Shown: positions 17,879-26,867, numbered from the stretch's first letter. The stretch is 55,132 nucleotides of DNA from Vogesella oryzae (GCF_902829295.1 NZ_CADEPL010000017.1:1-55132), one strand, 5' to 3'. Translations and numbers: made by a program. Notes: generated from the letters alone by a model not told the origin.

Positions 17879-19282
17879 ATGCGTAAACATAACCCGCAAC
17901 GCACATTGCTGGCCATTGCGGCCAGCCTGCTGCTGGCCGGCTGCGCCACGCAGCAGGTTGCCGCCCCGGCCAGCCAGCCGCTGACTGCCGAATCGCTTGG
18001 CAGCAGCATGGCGCCGCAGACGGTGGCCGCCAACTGGTGGCAGAGTATTCCGGACACCCAGTTGCAACAGCTGCTGAGCCGCGCGCTGGCCGAACACCCC
18101 ACCCTGGCGCAGGCCGATGCCCGCCTGCGCAGCGCACGCGCCGGTAGCGAGCTGGTCGCCAGCAACGATGGCCTGCACATCAACGGCAGCGCCAATTTCA
18201 CCCGCGAGCGCATCTCCGAACACGCCAACCTGCCCAGCTATATGACCGGCATCTGGACCAACCTGACCACGGTTGGCGCCGACCTGTCCTACCGCTTCGA
18301 CTTCTGGGGCAAGACCCGCGCCCAGCTGGCCGCCAGCCGCGGCCAGGCACGTGCCGCCGCGCTGGAAGCCGACGATGCCCGCCAATGGCTGGCCTGGGCG
18401 GTCAGCAGCCAGTACCTGGAATGGCGCAGCGCCCAGCAAAGCCGCCAGCTGCTGCAGGACGACCAGCAACTGGCACGCAAGCAGCTAATTCAAGCCGAAC
18501 AGCGGCTGAAGAGCGGCCTCGCCACCGGTGACGAACTGGCCCAGTACCGCGCCCAGCTGGCAGAAGCCGACGAACGCCTGCAGCGCATTGCCATGCGCGA
18601 AGCGCAAGCCCGCCATGCCCTGGCCGCGCTGACTGCACAGCCGCAAGGCAGCATCGACCAGCTGCCGGCGGCCGAGCTGCCGGCCTGGAATGTCAATCTG
18701 GATGGACTGGCAACCGGCCAGCTCGGCCTGCGTGCCGACATTCTGGCCGCCCGCGAACGGGTGGAAGCCAGCGCCCAGTCGGTAAAAGCCGCCAAGACCG
18801 AGTTCTTTCCGGACATCCAGCTTGGTGCGCTGGCCGCTTTCTCCTCCAACGAGCTGAGCGATCTGTTTACCTACGGTGCGCGCAGCCTGCGTCTGATACC
18901 GGCCATTACCCTGCCGATCTTCAGCAACGGTGCGCTGAATGCCCGTCTGGATGCCCGCACTGCCGACTACGATTACGCAGTCGCCAGCTACAACCAGACC
19001 CTGCTCGCTGCCATCCGCGATACCGCCGATCGCAGCAGCAACCTGCAGGCCTTGCTGCGGGCCGAAACCGCCGCGGTGGCCAACCTTGCCGCCCGCAGCG
19101 ATGCCGCCCGCTCGGTACAGGGCCGCGTCAATGCCGGCCTGGCCGCGCCGACCCAGGGCCTGGCCGAGCAACGCCGCCTGCTGCAGGCACGCCTGAGCAC
19201 CCTCGATACCCGCACCCAACGCCTGCAGGCCCAGGCTGCGCTGCTGCGCGCACTGGGTAGCCTCCCGGTCGACAAGGAATAA
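17879..19282 (+). CDS. Outer-membrane efflux channel lipoprotein (NodT/OprM-type)
   Basis: TolC-like channel protein of a tripartite pump, 467 residues. A lipoprotein signal ends LLAIAASLLLAGC, so the mature protein is acylated at the cysteine and anchored in the outer membrane. Two OEP repeats follow: the first has NWWQSIPDTQLQQLLSRALAEHPTL and the second LGLRADILAARERVEASAQSVKAAKTEFFPDI, the usual start-of-repeat motifs in the RND/EmrAB-linked NodT family. It is followed after four bases by the adaptor gene, so it belongs to the same operon. The start at 17879 is set by the signal peptide; upstream codons overlap the operator. Confidence 0.93.
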   Translation: MRKHNPQRTLLAIAASLLLAGCATQQVAAPASQPLTAESLGSSMAPQTVAANWWQSIPDTQLQQLLSRALAEHPTLAQADARLRSARAGSELVASNDGLHINGSANFTRERISEHANLPSYMTGIWTNLTTVGADLSYRFDFWGKTRAQLAASRGQARAAALEADDARQWLAWAVSSQYLEWRSAQQSRQLLQDDQQLARKQLIQAEQRLKSGLATGDELAQYRAQLAEADERLQRIAMREAQARHALAALTAQPQGSIDQLPAAELPAWNVNLDGLATGQLGLRADILAARERVEASAQSVKAAKTEFFPDIQLGALAAFSSNELSDLFTYGARSLRLIPAITLPIFSNGALNARLDARTADYDYAVASYNQTLLAAIRDTADRSSNLQALLRAETAAVANLAARSDAARSVQGRVNAGLAAPTQGLAEQRRLLQARLSTLDTRTQRLQAQAALLRALGSLPVDKE

Positions 19283-19286
19283 ACAC

Positions 19287-20477
19287 ATGGAACAACAAGC
19301 CACTCCCAACAACGCCCGCCGCACCGCCCTCACCCGCCTGACCGCCGTGCTGGTGGTCGCCGGCATCGTCGGTGCCGGCTACTGGTTCTTTGCGCTGCGC
19401 AACACCCAGAGTACCGACGACGCCTACGTTGCCGGTAACCTGATTCCGGTTTCCAGCCAGATTGCTGGCAACGTAGTTGCCGTCAATGCCGATGACACCC
19501 AGCAGGTTGCCGCCGGCGATGTACTGGTGAAACTGGAACAAAGCGATGCCCGCCTGGCTTTCGACCGCGCCAAGGCCGAACTGGCGCAAGCCGTACGCCA
19601 GAGCCGGCAGCTGATTGCCGGCAGCAGCCGCGCCGATGCGGTGCTGGCGCAGCGCGAGGCCGACCTGCTGCGCGCCCGCAGCGATGTGGCGCGTGCCGAA
19701 GGCGATCTGTCACGCCGCGAGCAGGCCGCCCGCGAGCAGGCAGTGTCGCAGGAAGAAGTGCAGCACGCCCGCGATGCGGTCAACACCGCGCGCGCCAACC
19801 TGGCCGCCGCGGAAGCCGCGCTGCTGGCTGGCCGTGAGGACAAGACTGCCAGCCATGCGCTGGTGCTGGGTAACAGCATCGAACAGCAGCCGGCGGTCGC
19901 CCGCGCCGCCGCCGCGGTACGCGAAAGCTGGCTGGCACTGTCGCGCACCGAAATCCGCGCGCCGGTTGCCGGCACCATCGCCCGCCGCAGCGTACAGCCG
20001 GGGAGCCGCCTGCAGCCGGGTACCCCGCTGCTGGCCATCGCGGCACTGGACAGCGCCTGGGTGGATGCCAACTTCAAGGAAGTGCAACTGAAAGACCTGC
20101 GCATCGGCCAGCCGGTCACCCTGCATGCCGACGTGTACGGCAGCGATGTCACCTATCACGGCAAGGTCGCCGGCCTCGGCGCCGGCACCGGCAGCGTGTT
20201 CTCGCTGCTGCCGGCGCAGAATGCCACCGGCAACTGGATCAAGGTGGTGCAGCGCGTACCGGTACGCATCAGTCTGGAACCGAAAGAGCTGCAAGCCCAC
20301 CCGCTGCGCCTTGGCCTGTCGATGAACGTGGATGTCGACACCAAGCAACAGGATGGCCCGCTGCTGCAAGCCGCGCCGAAAGACAAGCCGGTGCTGGCCA
20401 CCAGCGTGTTTGACCAGCGCCTGCAGGAAGCAGACCGCGTGGTAGCCGGCATCATTGCGGCCAACCTCGGCAAGTAA
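19287..20477 (+). CDS. EmrA-type HlyD-family efflux adaptor
   Basis: Membrane fusion protein of 396 residues that couples an inner-membrane MFS pump to the outer-membrane channel. It has one N-terminal transmembrane helix (residues about 12-33), then the EmrA/HlyD hallmark NTQSTDDAYVAGNLIPVSSQIAGNVVAV. A long coiled-coil hairpin covers residues about 85-205 and the second biotinyl-lipoyl half reads RAPVAGTIARRSVQPGSRLQPG. A late beta-barrel domain contains GTGSVFSLLPAQNATGNWIKVVQRVPVRI, which is typical of EmrA. It lies between the channel and the pump genes with 4- and 12-base gaps, so all three form one operon. Confidence 0.94.
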   Translation: MEQQATPNNARRTALTRLTAVLVVAGIVGAGYWFFALRNTQSTDDAYVAGNLIPVSSQIAGNVVAVNADDTQQVAAGDVLVKLEQSDARLAFDRAKAELAQAVRQSRQLIAGSSRADAVLAQREADLLRARSDVARAEGDLSRREQAAREQAVSQEEVQHARDAVNTARANLAAAEAALLAGREDKTASHALVLGNSIEQQPAVARAAAAVRESWLALSRTEIRAPVAGTIARRSVQPGSRLQPGTPLLAIAALDSAWVDANFKEVQLKDLRIGQPVTLHADVYGSDVTYHGKVAGLGAGTGSVFSLLPAQNATGNWIKVVQRVPVRISLEPKELQAHPLRLGLSMNVDVDTKQQDGPLLQAAPKDKPVLATSVFDQRLQEADRVVAGIIAANLGK

Positions 20478-20489
20478 GGGAGCACAGGC

Positions 20490-22034
20490 ATGGCGCATCC
20501 TCCGCTGGAAGGCCGCTCGCGCACGCTGGTAACGCTGGCGCTGTCGCTGGCCACCTTCATGCAGGTGCTGGACACCACCATCGCCAACGTGGCCATTCCC
20601 ACCATCTCGGGCGATCTGGGCGCCTCCACCAGCCAGGGCACCTGGGTGATCACCTCGTTCGGCGTGGCCAATGCCATCGCGGTGCCAATCACCGGCTGGC
20701 TGGCCAAGCGCCTGGGCGAGGTGCGGTTGTTCCTGATCGCCACCCTGGGCTTCGTGCTGACCTCGCTGCTGTGCGGTATCGCCCCCAGCCTGGAAACGCT
20801 GATCCTGTTCCGCGTGCTGCAAGGCGCGCTGGCCGGACCGATGATTCCGCTATCGCAAAGCCTGCTGCTGCAGAGCTATCCGCCGGCCAAGCGTGCCATC
20901 GCCATGGCGCTGTGGACCATGACCATCATCGTGGCGCCGATCTTCGGCCCGATCCTGGGCGGCTGGCTGTCCGACAACTGGCACTGGAGCTGGATCTTCT
21001 TCATCAACGTGCCGGTGGGCATCGTGTCCGCGCTGCTGACCTGGCGTGAACTGCGGCACCGCGAAACCACGATCCTGCAGCTGCCGATCGACAAGGTTGG
21101 CCTCACCCTGCTGGTGCTTGGCGTCGGCTGCCTGCAGATGATGCTGGACCGCGGCAAGGAGCTGGACTGGTTCCACTCCACCGAGATCGTGATCTACGGC
21201 GTGACCTCGCTGCTGAGCCTGTCCTACCTGGTGGTATGGGAGCTGACCGACCGCCATCCGGTGATCGACCTGTCGCTGTTCAAGGACCGCAACTTCAGCG
21301 TCGGCGTGATCTCGGTCAGCATCGGCTTCCTGCTGTATTTCGGCGCCATCGTGCTGATGCCGCTGCTGATGCAGACCCAGCTGGGCTACACCGCCACCGA
21401 GGCCGGCCTGGCCACCGCGCCGATCGGCATCCTGCCGGTGTTGCTGTCACCGGTGATCGGTAAAAACGCGCACCGGCTGGACATGCGCGTGGTGGTCACC
21501 ATCAGCATGCTGATGTTCGCGTTCTGCTTCTGGTGGCGCTACGAGACCTTCAACCCGGGCATGGCCTTCATCAACCTGGCCTTGCCTCAGTTCGTACAGG
21601 GTATCGCGCTGGCCGGCTTCTTCATGCCGCTGACCACCATCACGCTGTCGAACATGAAGCCGCAGCAACTGGCCAGTGCGTCCAGCCTGTCCAACTTCCT
21701 GCGCACGCTGGCCGGCTCCATCGGCGCCTCGCTGTTTACCTGGCAATGGGAGCGCCGCGAAGGCATCCATCACGTGCAGCTGACCGACCACGTCAGCCTG
21801 TACGACGAGACCACGCGCCAGACGCTGGCCGGCATGCAGCAAATGGGCATGAGTGCCGAACAGGCCGCCGGCGTGATCGCCCGCGACATCAGCCGCCAGG
21901 GCATGTTCATCGGCGCCAACGAGATCTTCTGGCTGTGCGCCATTCTGTTCCTCGGCATTACCGGGTTGATCTGGTTCTCGCGCCCGCCCAAGCCGGGCAG
22001 CGCCGCGGCGCCGGTGGTGGACGCCGGTCACTGA
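20490..22034 (+). CDS. EmrB/QacA-type (DHA2) MFS multidrug efflux pump
   Basis: Proton-driven inner-membrane exporter of 514 residues with 14 predicted transmembrane helices. DHA2 signatures are LATFMQVLDTTIANVAIPTISGDLG in helix 1, the WVITSFGVANAIAVPITGWLAKRLG loop (motif A region), and ALAGPMIPLSQSLLL with GPILGGWLSDNWHWSWIFFINVP in the motif C part. It closes the operon of channel, adaptor and pump, which should export lipophilic toxins or fatty-acid-like compounds directly across both membranes. The stop is followed at once by a GTTGGCCGCA palindrome and a strong terminator shared with the gene on the other strand. Confidence 0.95.
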   Translation: MAHPPLEGRSRTLVTLALSLATFMQVLDTTIANVAIPTISGDLGASTSQGTWVITSFGVANAIAVPITGWLAKRLGEVRLFLIATLGFVLTSLLCGIAPSLETLILFRVLQGALAGPMIPLSQSLLLQSYPPAKRAIAMALWTMTIIVAPIFGPILGGWLSDNWHWSWIFFINVPVGIVSALLTWRELRHRETTILQLPIDKVGLTLLVLGVGCLQMMLDRGKELDWFHSTEIVIYGVTSLLSLSYLVVWELTDRHPVIDLSLFKDRNFSVGVISVSIGFLLYFGAIVLMPLLMQTQLGYTATEAGLATAPIGILPVLLSPVIGKNAHRLDMRVVVTISMLMFAFCFWWRYETFNPGMAFINLALPQFVQGIALAGFFMPLTTITLSNMKPQQLASASSLSNFLRTLAGSIGASLFTWQWERREGIHHVQLTDHVSLYDETTRQTLAGMQQMGMSAEQAAGVIARDISRQGMFIGANEIFWLCAILFLGITGLIWFSRPPKPGSAAAPVVDAGH

Positions 22035-22039
22035 GGGCA

Positions 22040-22059
22040 TGCGGCCAACGTTGGCCGCA
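22040..22059. repeat. 20-bp palindrome made of two inverted GTTGGCCGCA units
   Basis: A perfect copy of TGCGGCCAACGTTGGCCGCA placed 5 bases after the efflux pump stop codon and 2 bases before the hairpin terminator. Confidence 0.9.
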
Positions 22060-22061
22060 AT

Positions 22062-22102
22062 AAAAAACAGGGCAAGGTTTGCAACCTTGCCCTGTTTTTT
22101 TT
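22062..22102. terminator. Bidirectional terminator between the efflux pump and the RidA-family gene
   Basis: AAAAAACAGGGCAAGGTT pairs with AACCTTGCCCTGTTTTTT (about 22062-22100), an 18-bp stem including A and T tracts on both sides. Confidence 0.92.
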
Positions 22103-22118
22103 ACAGCTGACGCGCCGG

Positions 22119-22463
22119 TCAGGCGGCGGCGACGATACGGATTTCCACTTTCCAGTCCGGATGCGCCAGCTTGGCGCCCACGGTGCAGCGCACCGGTGCG
22201 TGGCCTTCGGCCACCCAGGCATCCCAGGCTTCGTTCATCTGGTCGAATTCGCCCAGGTCCGGCATGAAGATGGTGGCTTCGATGATGCGGGTCTTGTCGC
22301 TGCCCAGTTCGGCCAACACCTTGTCCACCAGCGCCAGGGTCTCGGCGGTCTGTTCGCGGGCATCGCCCTGGCCGCTTTCCGGCACCTGCACGGTGTAGAT
22401 CAATCCGTTGACGACGACGGCTTCGGACATGCGTTTGCCCGGCAGATGGCGGTAAATGCTCAT
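22119..22463 (-). CDS. RidA-family (YjgF/YER057c) protein
   Basis: Small enamine/imine deaminase-like protein of 114 residues. RidA proteins hydrolyse reactive 2-aminoacrylate and related imines that damage PLP enzymes. The catalytic arginine is present in APVRCTVGAKLAHPDWKVEI, although the classical RidA ending A-x-x-A-x-LP-x-x-x-x-VEIE is modified, so this is probably one of the Rid1-7 side groups rather than archetypal RidA. The substrate is therefore uncertain. It is a monocistronic gene converging on the efflux operon, with a GTTGGCCGCA copy (22482) about 20 bases upstream of its start. Confidence 0.9.
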   Translation of the reverse strand: MSIYRHLPGKRMSEAVVVNGLIYTVQVPESGQGDAREQTAETLALVDKVLAELGSDKTRIIEATIFMPDLGEFDQMNEAWDAWVAEGHAPVRCTVGAKLAHPDWKVEIRIVAAA

Positions 22464-22502
22464 GCGGTGTTCTCCTTTAAGGTTGGCCGCATTGTACGCA
22501 AT

Positions 22503-22535
22503 AAAAAAACGCCGGCAACCCGTGCCGGCGTTCTC
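22503..22535 (-). terminator. Terminator of the fatty acid desaturase gene
   Basis: On the minus strand AACGCCGGCA and TGCCGGCGTT (22508-22517 and 22523-22532) form the stem, followed by a run of seven T (complement of 22503-22509). It lies directly downstream of the desaturase stop. Confidence 0.85.
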
Positions 22536-22550
22536 GCAACCCTGCCGTGA

Positions 22551-23732
22551 TCAGGCGGCGGCGACGTGGCGCAGGTTGTGCGCGAAACGTTGCAGCGCCT
22601 CGATACCGCTGGCTTCGGCGCGGTTGCACCAGTCCTGCAGATCGGCCAGCAGCTCGTCACGGGTACGCGACGAACGCTCCCACAAGCGGGTCAGTTCCTG
22701 GCGCATGGTGTACACGGTGTGCAGCACCTGGCTGCTGGCCAGCACGGCGGCCAACTGCTCGCGCTCGGCCGCCGGGGTGTCCTTGGCATCCTGCTTCAGC
22801 CAGATTTTCATCTTGCGAGCCAGATCGGTATTGCCCAGTTCCGGCAACTGCAGTTTTTCCACCTCGGCACGGTAGACCGCCTTCAGCTCTCGGGCATAGC
22901 GCGAGGCCACCGCGTAACGGTTGGCGATGATGGCCTGCAGGTGTTCCAGATCCAGCTGGCCGCGCGACACGCCTTGTACCAGCTTGGGTGCCACCTTGCG
23001 CACCTTGGCCAGGCCGGCGATTTCCAGCATGCGGATGTACATCCAGCCGATATCGAACTCGTACCATTTGTACGACAGCTTGGCCGAAGTACCGAAGGTA
23101 TGGTGGTTGTTGTGCAGCTCTTCGCCACCGATCAGGATGCCCCACGGCAGCACATTGGTCGCCGCGTCTTCGTTCTCGAAGTTGCGGTAGCCCCAGAAGT
23201 GGCCGATGCCGTTGATCACGCCGGCGGCGAAAAACGGAATCCAGATCATCTGCACCGCCCATACCGACAGGCCGGCGAAGCCGAACAGCGCCACGTCAAT
23301 GGCCAGCATCAGCAGGATGCCCTTGCCGCTGTGTGCGGTGTAGACGTTGTGTTCCAGCCAGTCATCCGGCGTGCCGTGACCGAACTTGTCCATGATGGAC
23401 TGATCCTTGCAGGCGGCGCGATACAGCTCGGCGCCTTCCCACAGTACCTTCTTGATGCCCAGCACTTGCGGGCTGTGCGGGTCTTCGGCGGTTTCGCAGC
23501 GTGCATGGTGCTTGCGATGGATTGCCGCCCATTGCTTGGTAACCATGCCGGTGGTCAGCCACAGCCAGAAACGGAAAAAGTGGCTGGGCAGCGGATGCAG
23601 ATCCAGCGCGCGATGCGCCTGGTGGCGATGCAGGAAGATGGTGACGGAAGCGATGGTGATGTGGGTCAGCACCAGTGCTACCACGATGTAGCCCCACCAC
23701 GGCAGGTCGATCAGACCATTGAGCCATTCCAT
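22551..23732 (-). CDS. Acyl-CoA (delta-9 type) fatty acid desaturase
   Basis: Membrane-bound di-iron desaturase of 393 residues that introduces a double bond into acyl chains. All three histidine boxes are present: HRHQAH (about residue 35), HRKHH (about residue 72) and HNNHH (about residue 205). Hydrophobic pairs at about residues 12-32 and 145-185 give the usual four membrane passes. The C-terminal 120 residues are a charged helical extension (from about KVRKVAPKLVQG) seen in many betaproteobacterial desaturases. It is a single gene, divergent from the YdgA-type gene. The electron donor is not encoded nearby. Confidence 0.93.
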   Translation of the reverse strand: MEWLNGLIDLPWWGYIVVALVLTHITIASVTIFLHRHQAHRALDLHPLPSHFFRFWLWLTTGMVTKQWAAIHRKHHARCETAEDPHSPQVLGIKKVLWEGAELYRAACKDQSIMDKFGHGTPDDWLEHNVYTAHSGKGILLMLAIDVALFGFAGLSVWAVQMIWIPFFAAGVINGIGHFWGYRNFENEDAATNVLPWGILIGGEELHNNHHTFGTSAKLSYKWYEFDIGWMYIRMLEIAGLAKVRKVAPKLVQGVSRGQLDLEHLQAIIANRYAVASRYARELKAVYRAEVEKLQLPELGNTDLARKMKIWLKQDAKDTPAAEREQLAAVLASSQVLHTVYTMRQELTRLWERSSRTRDELLADLQDWCNRAEASGIEALQRFAHNLRHVAAA

Positions 23733-23900
23733 GTGATAGTCAAACCTCAGGTTTTACAGACGATTGGCCATTTTACACGCAATGAAGCCGTAAAAACCAA
23801 CCCGATTTCAGTGACTTGCAGTCATGACGGCCGGGCAATCATTCATAAGCTGCCGCAGGTAGGGTAAGATGCCGCTTCATTCGTCTATCCAGGCCGGACC

Positions 23901-25481
23901 GTGAACGTCTCCAAGCATCAACTCATTCTGGGTGGCGGCGCCCTTGTCGCCGCCTTTGCGCTGTACAGCGGCTTTGCCTACTGGGCCGGCATCAAGGCCG
24001 AGGAAACCCTGGCCGAGCAGCACCGGCTGATTGCGCAGTCCCCGGTATTCACCATCAAGTCGCACAGTTATCAGCGCGGCTGGTTCTCCTCCGAGGAAAC
24101 CACCGAGCTCGAGCTGAACAAACAGTTGCTTGGCCCCTACCTCGGGCTGCTGCCGGAAAACATGCGTCCGCTGCTGGCCGGCACCCTGCGCTACCACCAT
24201 CAGGTAAAACATGGTCCGCTGCCCGGCCTGTTCGATTTCGACCTGCGCCCGGCGCGCGCCATCGTGCGCACCGAATTCGACATGTCCGACACCACCCGCA
24301 AGACGCTGCAGCGCTTCTTTGGCGATGCAGAGCCGATTACCGTGGTCAACCGGCTCGGACTGGGCGGTGGCGGCGAGCTGACCGTCAAGGTACCCAAGTT
24401 CGATTACGAAGAAACCTTGTCCGGCGTAAAAATGAACTGGCAAGGCTTCGACCTGAAGGTGGACTACCAGGGCGGCTACCACGAGTACAACGTGGAATCG
24501 ACCACCCCGGGCTTTGTTTTGCAAGCCGGGCCCAAGGGCCGCTTTGCCTTCAGCGGCATCAAGTACCTTTCGCAGGTGCGTCCGGGCAATACCGGCGTGA
24601 AGCTCGGCAACAGCGAGCTGACCGTAGACAACATCAAACTCAACTGGAACGAGGCCATCCCCTACAGCATCAAGCTCAACGAGCTGATCTACCTGGTTGG
24701 CCGCGTGCGCGTCGGCGAGTTCATCAACCCGTCCGGCGAATTCCGCCCGTCCAACGTGGAGCTGTCCAAGCTGGGCTACCAGGTGGTGACCAGCGAGCAG
24801 GACGAATTCGTCAATACCCGCGGCAAGCTGGATTTCGAGCGCTTTGCCTACAACGACAGCATCTACGGCCCGCTGAAACTGGATGTTTCCGCCAGCCACC
24901 TGCACGGCCCGACGCTGGTGAAACTGGACGAGGCACTATCGCGGCTGCCGTTCGAAGGCAAGAATCCGGTCGAGCTGCGCAAGCGCTACCTCGACACTGT
25001 CATCGACCAGGGTCTGCCGCTGCTGAAAAACAACCCCAAGCTGCTGGTAAACACTTTCTACCTGCGCATGCCCAATGGCGAGGCAAAAGCCAATGGCAGC
25101 CTGACACTGGCCGGGCTGCAGGATGCCGACCTCAAAAACCCGATTGCCTTCCTCAAGCGCTTCACCGCGCAGGCCAACATCGAGCTGCCGGAGCAGACGC
25201 TGCAGAATCTGGTAGTCGCACAGGCCCGCAACCTGTTCACCGTCGATGCCAGCGCCGAAGAGCAACCGAATATGGACGAGGTCGACAACCTGGCGCGCAG
25301 CCTGCTGGAAGCCCAGCTGTCGGAGTGGGAACACTTGCAGCTGATCAAGCGTAACGGCGGCCAACTGTCCACTTCGCTGCGCTTTAGCGGTGGCGAGCTG
25401 CGCGTCAACCAGCAGAAGGTGGCGCTGCCGTGGCAGGAAACCGAAGAGCCGCCGCCGGCCGTGGCTTCTGCCGCGCAGTAA
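23901..25481 (+). CDS. YdgA-family (DUF945) periplasmic or membrane-anchored protein
   Basis: A 526-residue protein of the YdgA/DUF945 family, whose function is not settled. An N-terminal hydrophobic stretch (about residues 8-30, LGGGALVAAFALYSGFAYWAG) serves as uncleaved anchor or signal, followed by the family marker GIKAEETLAEQHRLIAQS and YQRGWFSSEETTELEL. The long remainder is beta-rich with NPKLLVNTFYLRMPNGEAKANGSLTL near residue 385. The start is GTG at 23901. It ends at a bidirectional terminator shared with bfr. No operon partner is present. Confidence 0.88.
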   Translation: MNVSKHQLILGGGALVAAFALYSGFAYWAGIKAEETLAEQHRLIAQSPVFTIKSHSYQRGWFSSEETTELELNKQLLGPYLGLLPENMRPLLAGTLRYHHQVKHGPLPGLFDFDLRPARAIVRTEFDMSDTTRKTLQRFFGDAEPITVVNRLGLGGGGELTVKVPKFDYEETLSGVKMNWQGFDLKVDYQGGYHEYNVESTTPGFVLQAGPKGRFAFSGIKYLSQVRPGNTGVKLGNSELTVDNIKLNWNEAIPYSIKLNELIYLVGRVRVGEFINPSGEFRPSNVELSKLGYQVVTSEQDEFVNTRGKLDFERFAYNDSIYGPLKLDVSASHLHGPTLVKLDEALSRLPFEGKNPVELRKRYLDTVIDQGLPLLKNNPKLLVNTFYLRMPNGEAKANGSLTLAGLQDADLKNPIAFLKRFTAQANIELPEQTLQNLVVAQARNLFTVDASAEEQPNMDEVDNLARSLLEAQLSEWEHLQLIKRNGGQLSTSLRFSGGELRVNQQKVALPWQETEEPPPAVASAAQ

Positions 25482-25493
25482 CACCCGGATAAA

Positions 25494-25528
25494 CAAAAAA
25501 CCCCACCGCTTCACGGTGGGGTTTTTTG
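25494..25528. terminator. Bidirectional terminator between the YdgA-type gene and bfr
   Basis: AAAAAACCCCACCG (25495-25508) pairs with CGGTGGGGTTTTTT (25514-25527), with tracts usable in both directions. Confidence 0.92.
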
Positions 25529-25545
25529 TTGCCGGCCAAAGCGGA

Positions 25546-26016
25546 TCAATCGGCCATCATGCTTTGCAGGTAATTCTGCAGACCCAATTTCTCGATCAGG
25601 CCCAGCTGGGTCTCCAGCCAGTCCACGTGCTCTTCTTCGCTTTCCAGAATGTCTGCCAGCAGTTCGCGAGTCACGTAGTCCTTGGCCGATTCGCAGTAGT
25701 GGATCGCCTCGCGCAGCAGCGGAATACCTTCCATCTCCAGCTTCAGATCGCACTCCAGCATTTCCTTGGTATGCTCGCCGATATACAGCTTGCCCAGGTC
25801 CTGCAGGTTCGGCAGCCCTTCCAGAAACAGGATGCGCTCGATCAGGCGATCGGCATGCTTCATCTCGTCAATGGACTCGTGGTACTCGTGCTCGTTCAGT
25901 TCCTTCAGGCCCCAGTTCTTGTACATGCGGGCATGCAGGAAATACTGGTTGATGGCGGTGAGTTCGTTTCTGAGAATCTGGTTCAGGTATTTGATAACCT
26001 TCTTGTCGCCTTGCAT
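25546..26016 (-). CDS. bfr: Bacterioferritin
   Basis: Heme-containing 24-mer iron-storage protein of 156 residues. The ferroxidase ligands are in place: E18, E51, H54, E94, and the EEEH pair near residues 127-130. M52, the axial heme ligand, is present in [12 protein letters not shown]. Length and spacing match bacterioferritin exactly. It lies 115 bases downstream of bfd on the same strand, which suggests a bfd-bfr transcript with storage and release functions together. A Fur-like site precedes bfd. Confidence 0.97.
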   Translation of the reverse strand: MQGDKKVIKYLNQILRNELTAINQYFLHARMYKNWGLKELNEHEYHESIDEMKHADRLIERILFLEGLPNLQDLGKLYIGEHTKEMLECDLKLEMEGIPLLREAIHYCESAKDYVTRELLADILESEEEHVDWLETQLGLIEKLGLQNYLQSMMAD

Positions 26017-26131
26017 GGACGCAGCTCCTGAGGGGAATGAGTGCGTGGATTATGGCACATCGTCATGCCAGCACAAGGCGAAAGGCGGGGCGAAAAATGC
26101 CGGGCGGATTTTCCGGAGACTGCAGAAAAAC

Positions 26132-26326
26132 TCAGGCAGCAGCCAGTTCCGGCTCGCTGATCTGCAGCAGGGTCTGCTTGCGCAGCTGGTTGGCCGCACA
26201 GGCACAGCGGCCGCACTCGGTGGCCACGCCCAGCTCTTTTGCCAGATCGCTCATGCGGGTCGCGCCATTACATACCGCGGCACGGATGTCGCGGTCGGTT
26301 ACACCGTGGCAGAGGCAGACGTACAT
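26132..26326 (-). CDS. bfd: Bacterioferritin-associated ferredoxin
   Basis: A [2Fe-2S] protein of 64 residues, the same length as E. coli Bfd, which passes electrons to bacterioferritin so that stored iron is released. It starts MYVCLCHGVTDRDIRAAV and has the Bfd cysteine pattern: CLC at residues 4-6, then CGRC near residue 38. The start at 26326 fits the family; six further codons upstream (MIRMSS) are open but not expected. It precedes bfr and lies behind a Fur-like box, as expected for a gene needed in iron shortage. Confidence 0.94.
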   Translation of the reverse strand: MYVCLCHGVTDRDIRAAVCNGATRMSDLAKELGVATECGRCACAANQLRKQTLLQISEPELAAA

Positions 26327-26376
26327 GGATGACATCCGTATCAAGAATTAGTCTCAGTACGAAAATAATAGAACTC

Positions 26377-26397
26377 AATGATAACGATTGTCAATTA
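26377..26397. promoter_or_regulatory. Fur-box-like operator between bfd and the Nudix gene
   Basis: AATGATAACGATTGTCAATTA contains the palindromic core TGATAACGATTGTCA (TGAtAAc-g-attGTCA type), close to the 7-1-7 Fur consensus. It lies about 50 bases upstream of the bfd start and 18 bases before the nudJ-like start, in a locally AT-rich segment. Confidence 0.7.
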
Positions 26398-26414
26398 GAA
26401 TCAGGAACCGCAGC

Positions 26415-26867
26415 ATGCAATGGAAACCGAATACCACAGTCGCCGCCATCATCGAGCGTGACGGCCGCTTTCTGATGGTGCGCGAGCACACCCCGCACGG
26501 CGTGCGCCTCAACCAGCCGGCCGGCCATCTGGAGTATGGCGAAACCCTGCCGGCAGCCGTCGCACGCGAGGCGCTGGAAGAAACCGGCTACCGCGCCAGC
26601 GCCACCGCACTGGTCGGCATCTATCTGGCCGACAAGGAAGACAGCAGCGACATCACCTACCTGCGCTTTGCCTTTGCCTGCGATGCCGCGGCCAACGCAG
26701 AACGCAGCCAGCTTGACGCGGGCATCATCGAGGCGGTGTGGTTGAGCGCAGATGAAATCCGTCAGCAAGAGCGCATCTGGCGTAGCCCGCTGGTGGGCCG
26801 CTGCGTGGAAGACTACCTCGCCGGCCAGCGTTTTCCGCTCACCCTGCTGCACCACCACGGCCGCTAG
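26415..26867 (+). CDS. nudJ: NudJ-type Nudix hydrolase
   Basis: Nudix pyrophosphatase of 150 residues, close in length and layout to E. coli NudJ, which acts on thiamine pyrophosphate precursors, nucleoside tri- and diphosphates. The complete Nudix box is GHLEYGETLPAAVAREALEETGY (about residues 37-59). The flanks LNQPAGHLE, LRFAFAC and RSPLVGRCVEDYLAGQRFPL match NudJ-type proteins. It is the first gene of a run with the exported protein and mnmA, 3 bases from the next gene; NudJ and mnmA neighbours are also common in E. coli (ymfB-trmU). The Fur-like box close to the start may make it iron-responsive. Confidence 0.9.
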   Translation: MQWKPNTTVAAIIERDGRFLMVREHTPHGVRLNQPAGHLEYGETLPAAVAREALEETGYRASATALVGIYLADKEDSSDITYLRFAFACDAAANAERSQLDAGIIEAVWLSADEIRQQERIWRSPLVGRCVEDYLAGQRFPLTLLHHHGR

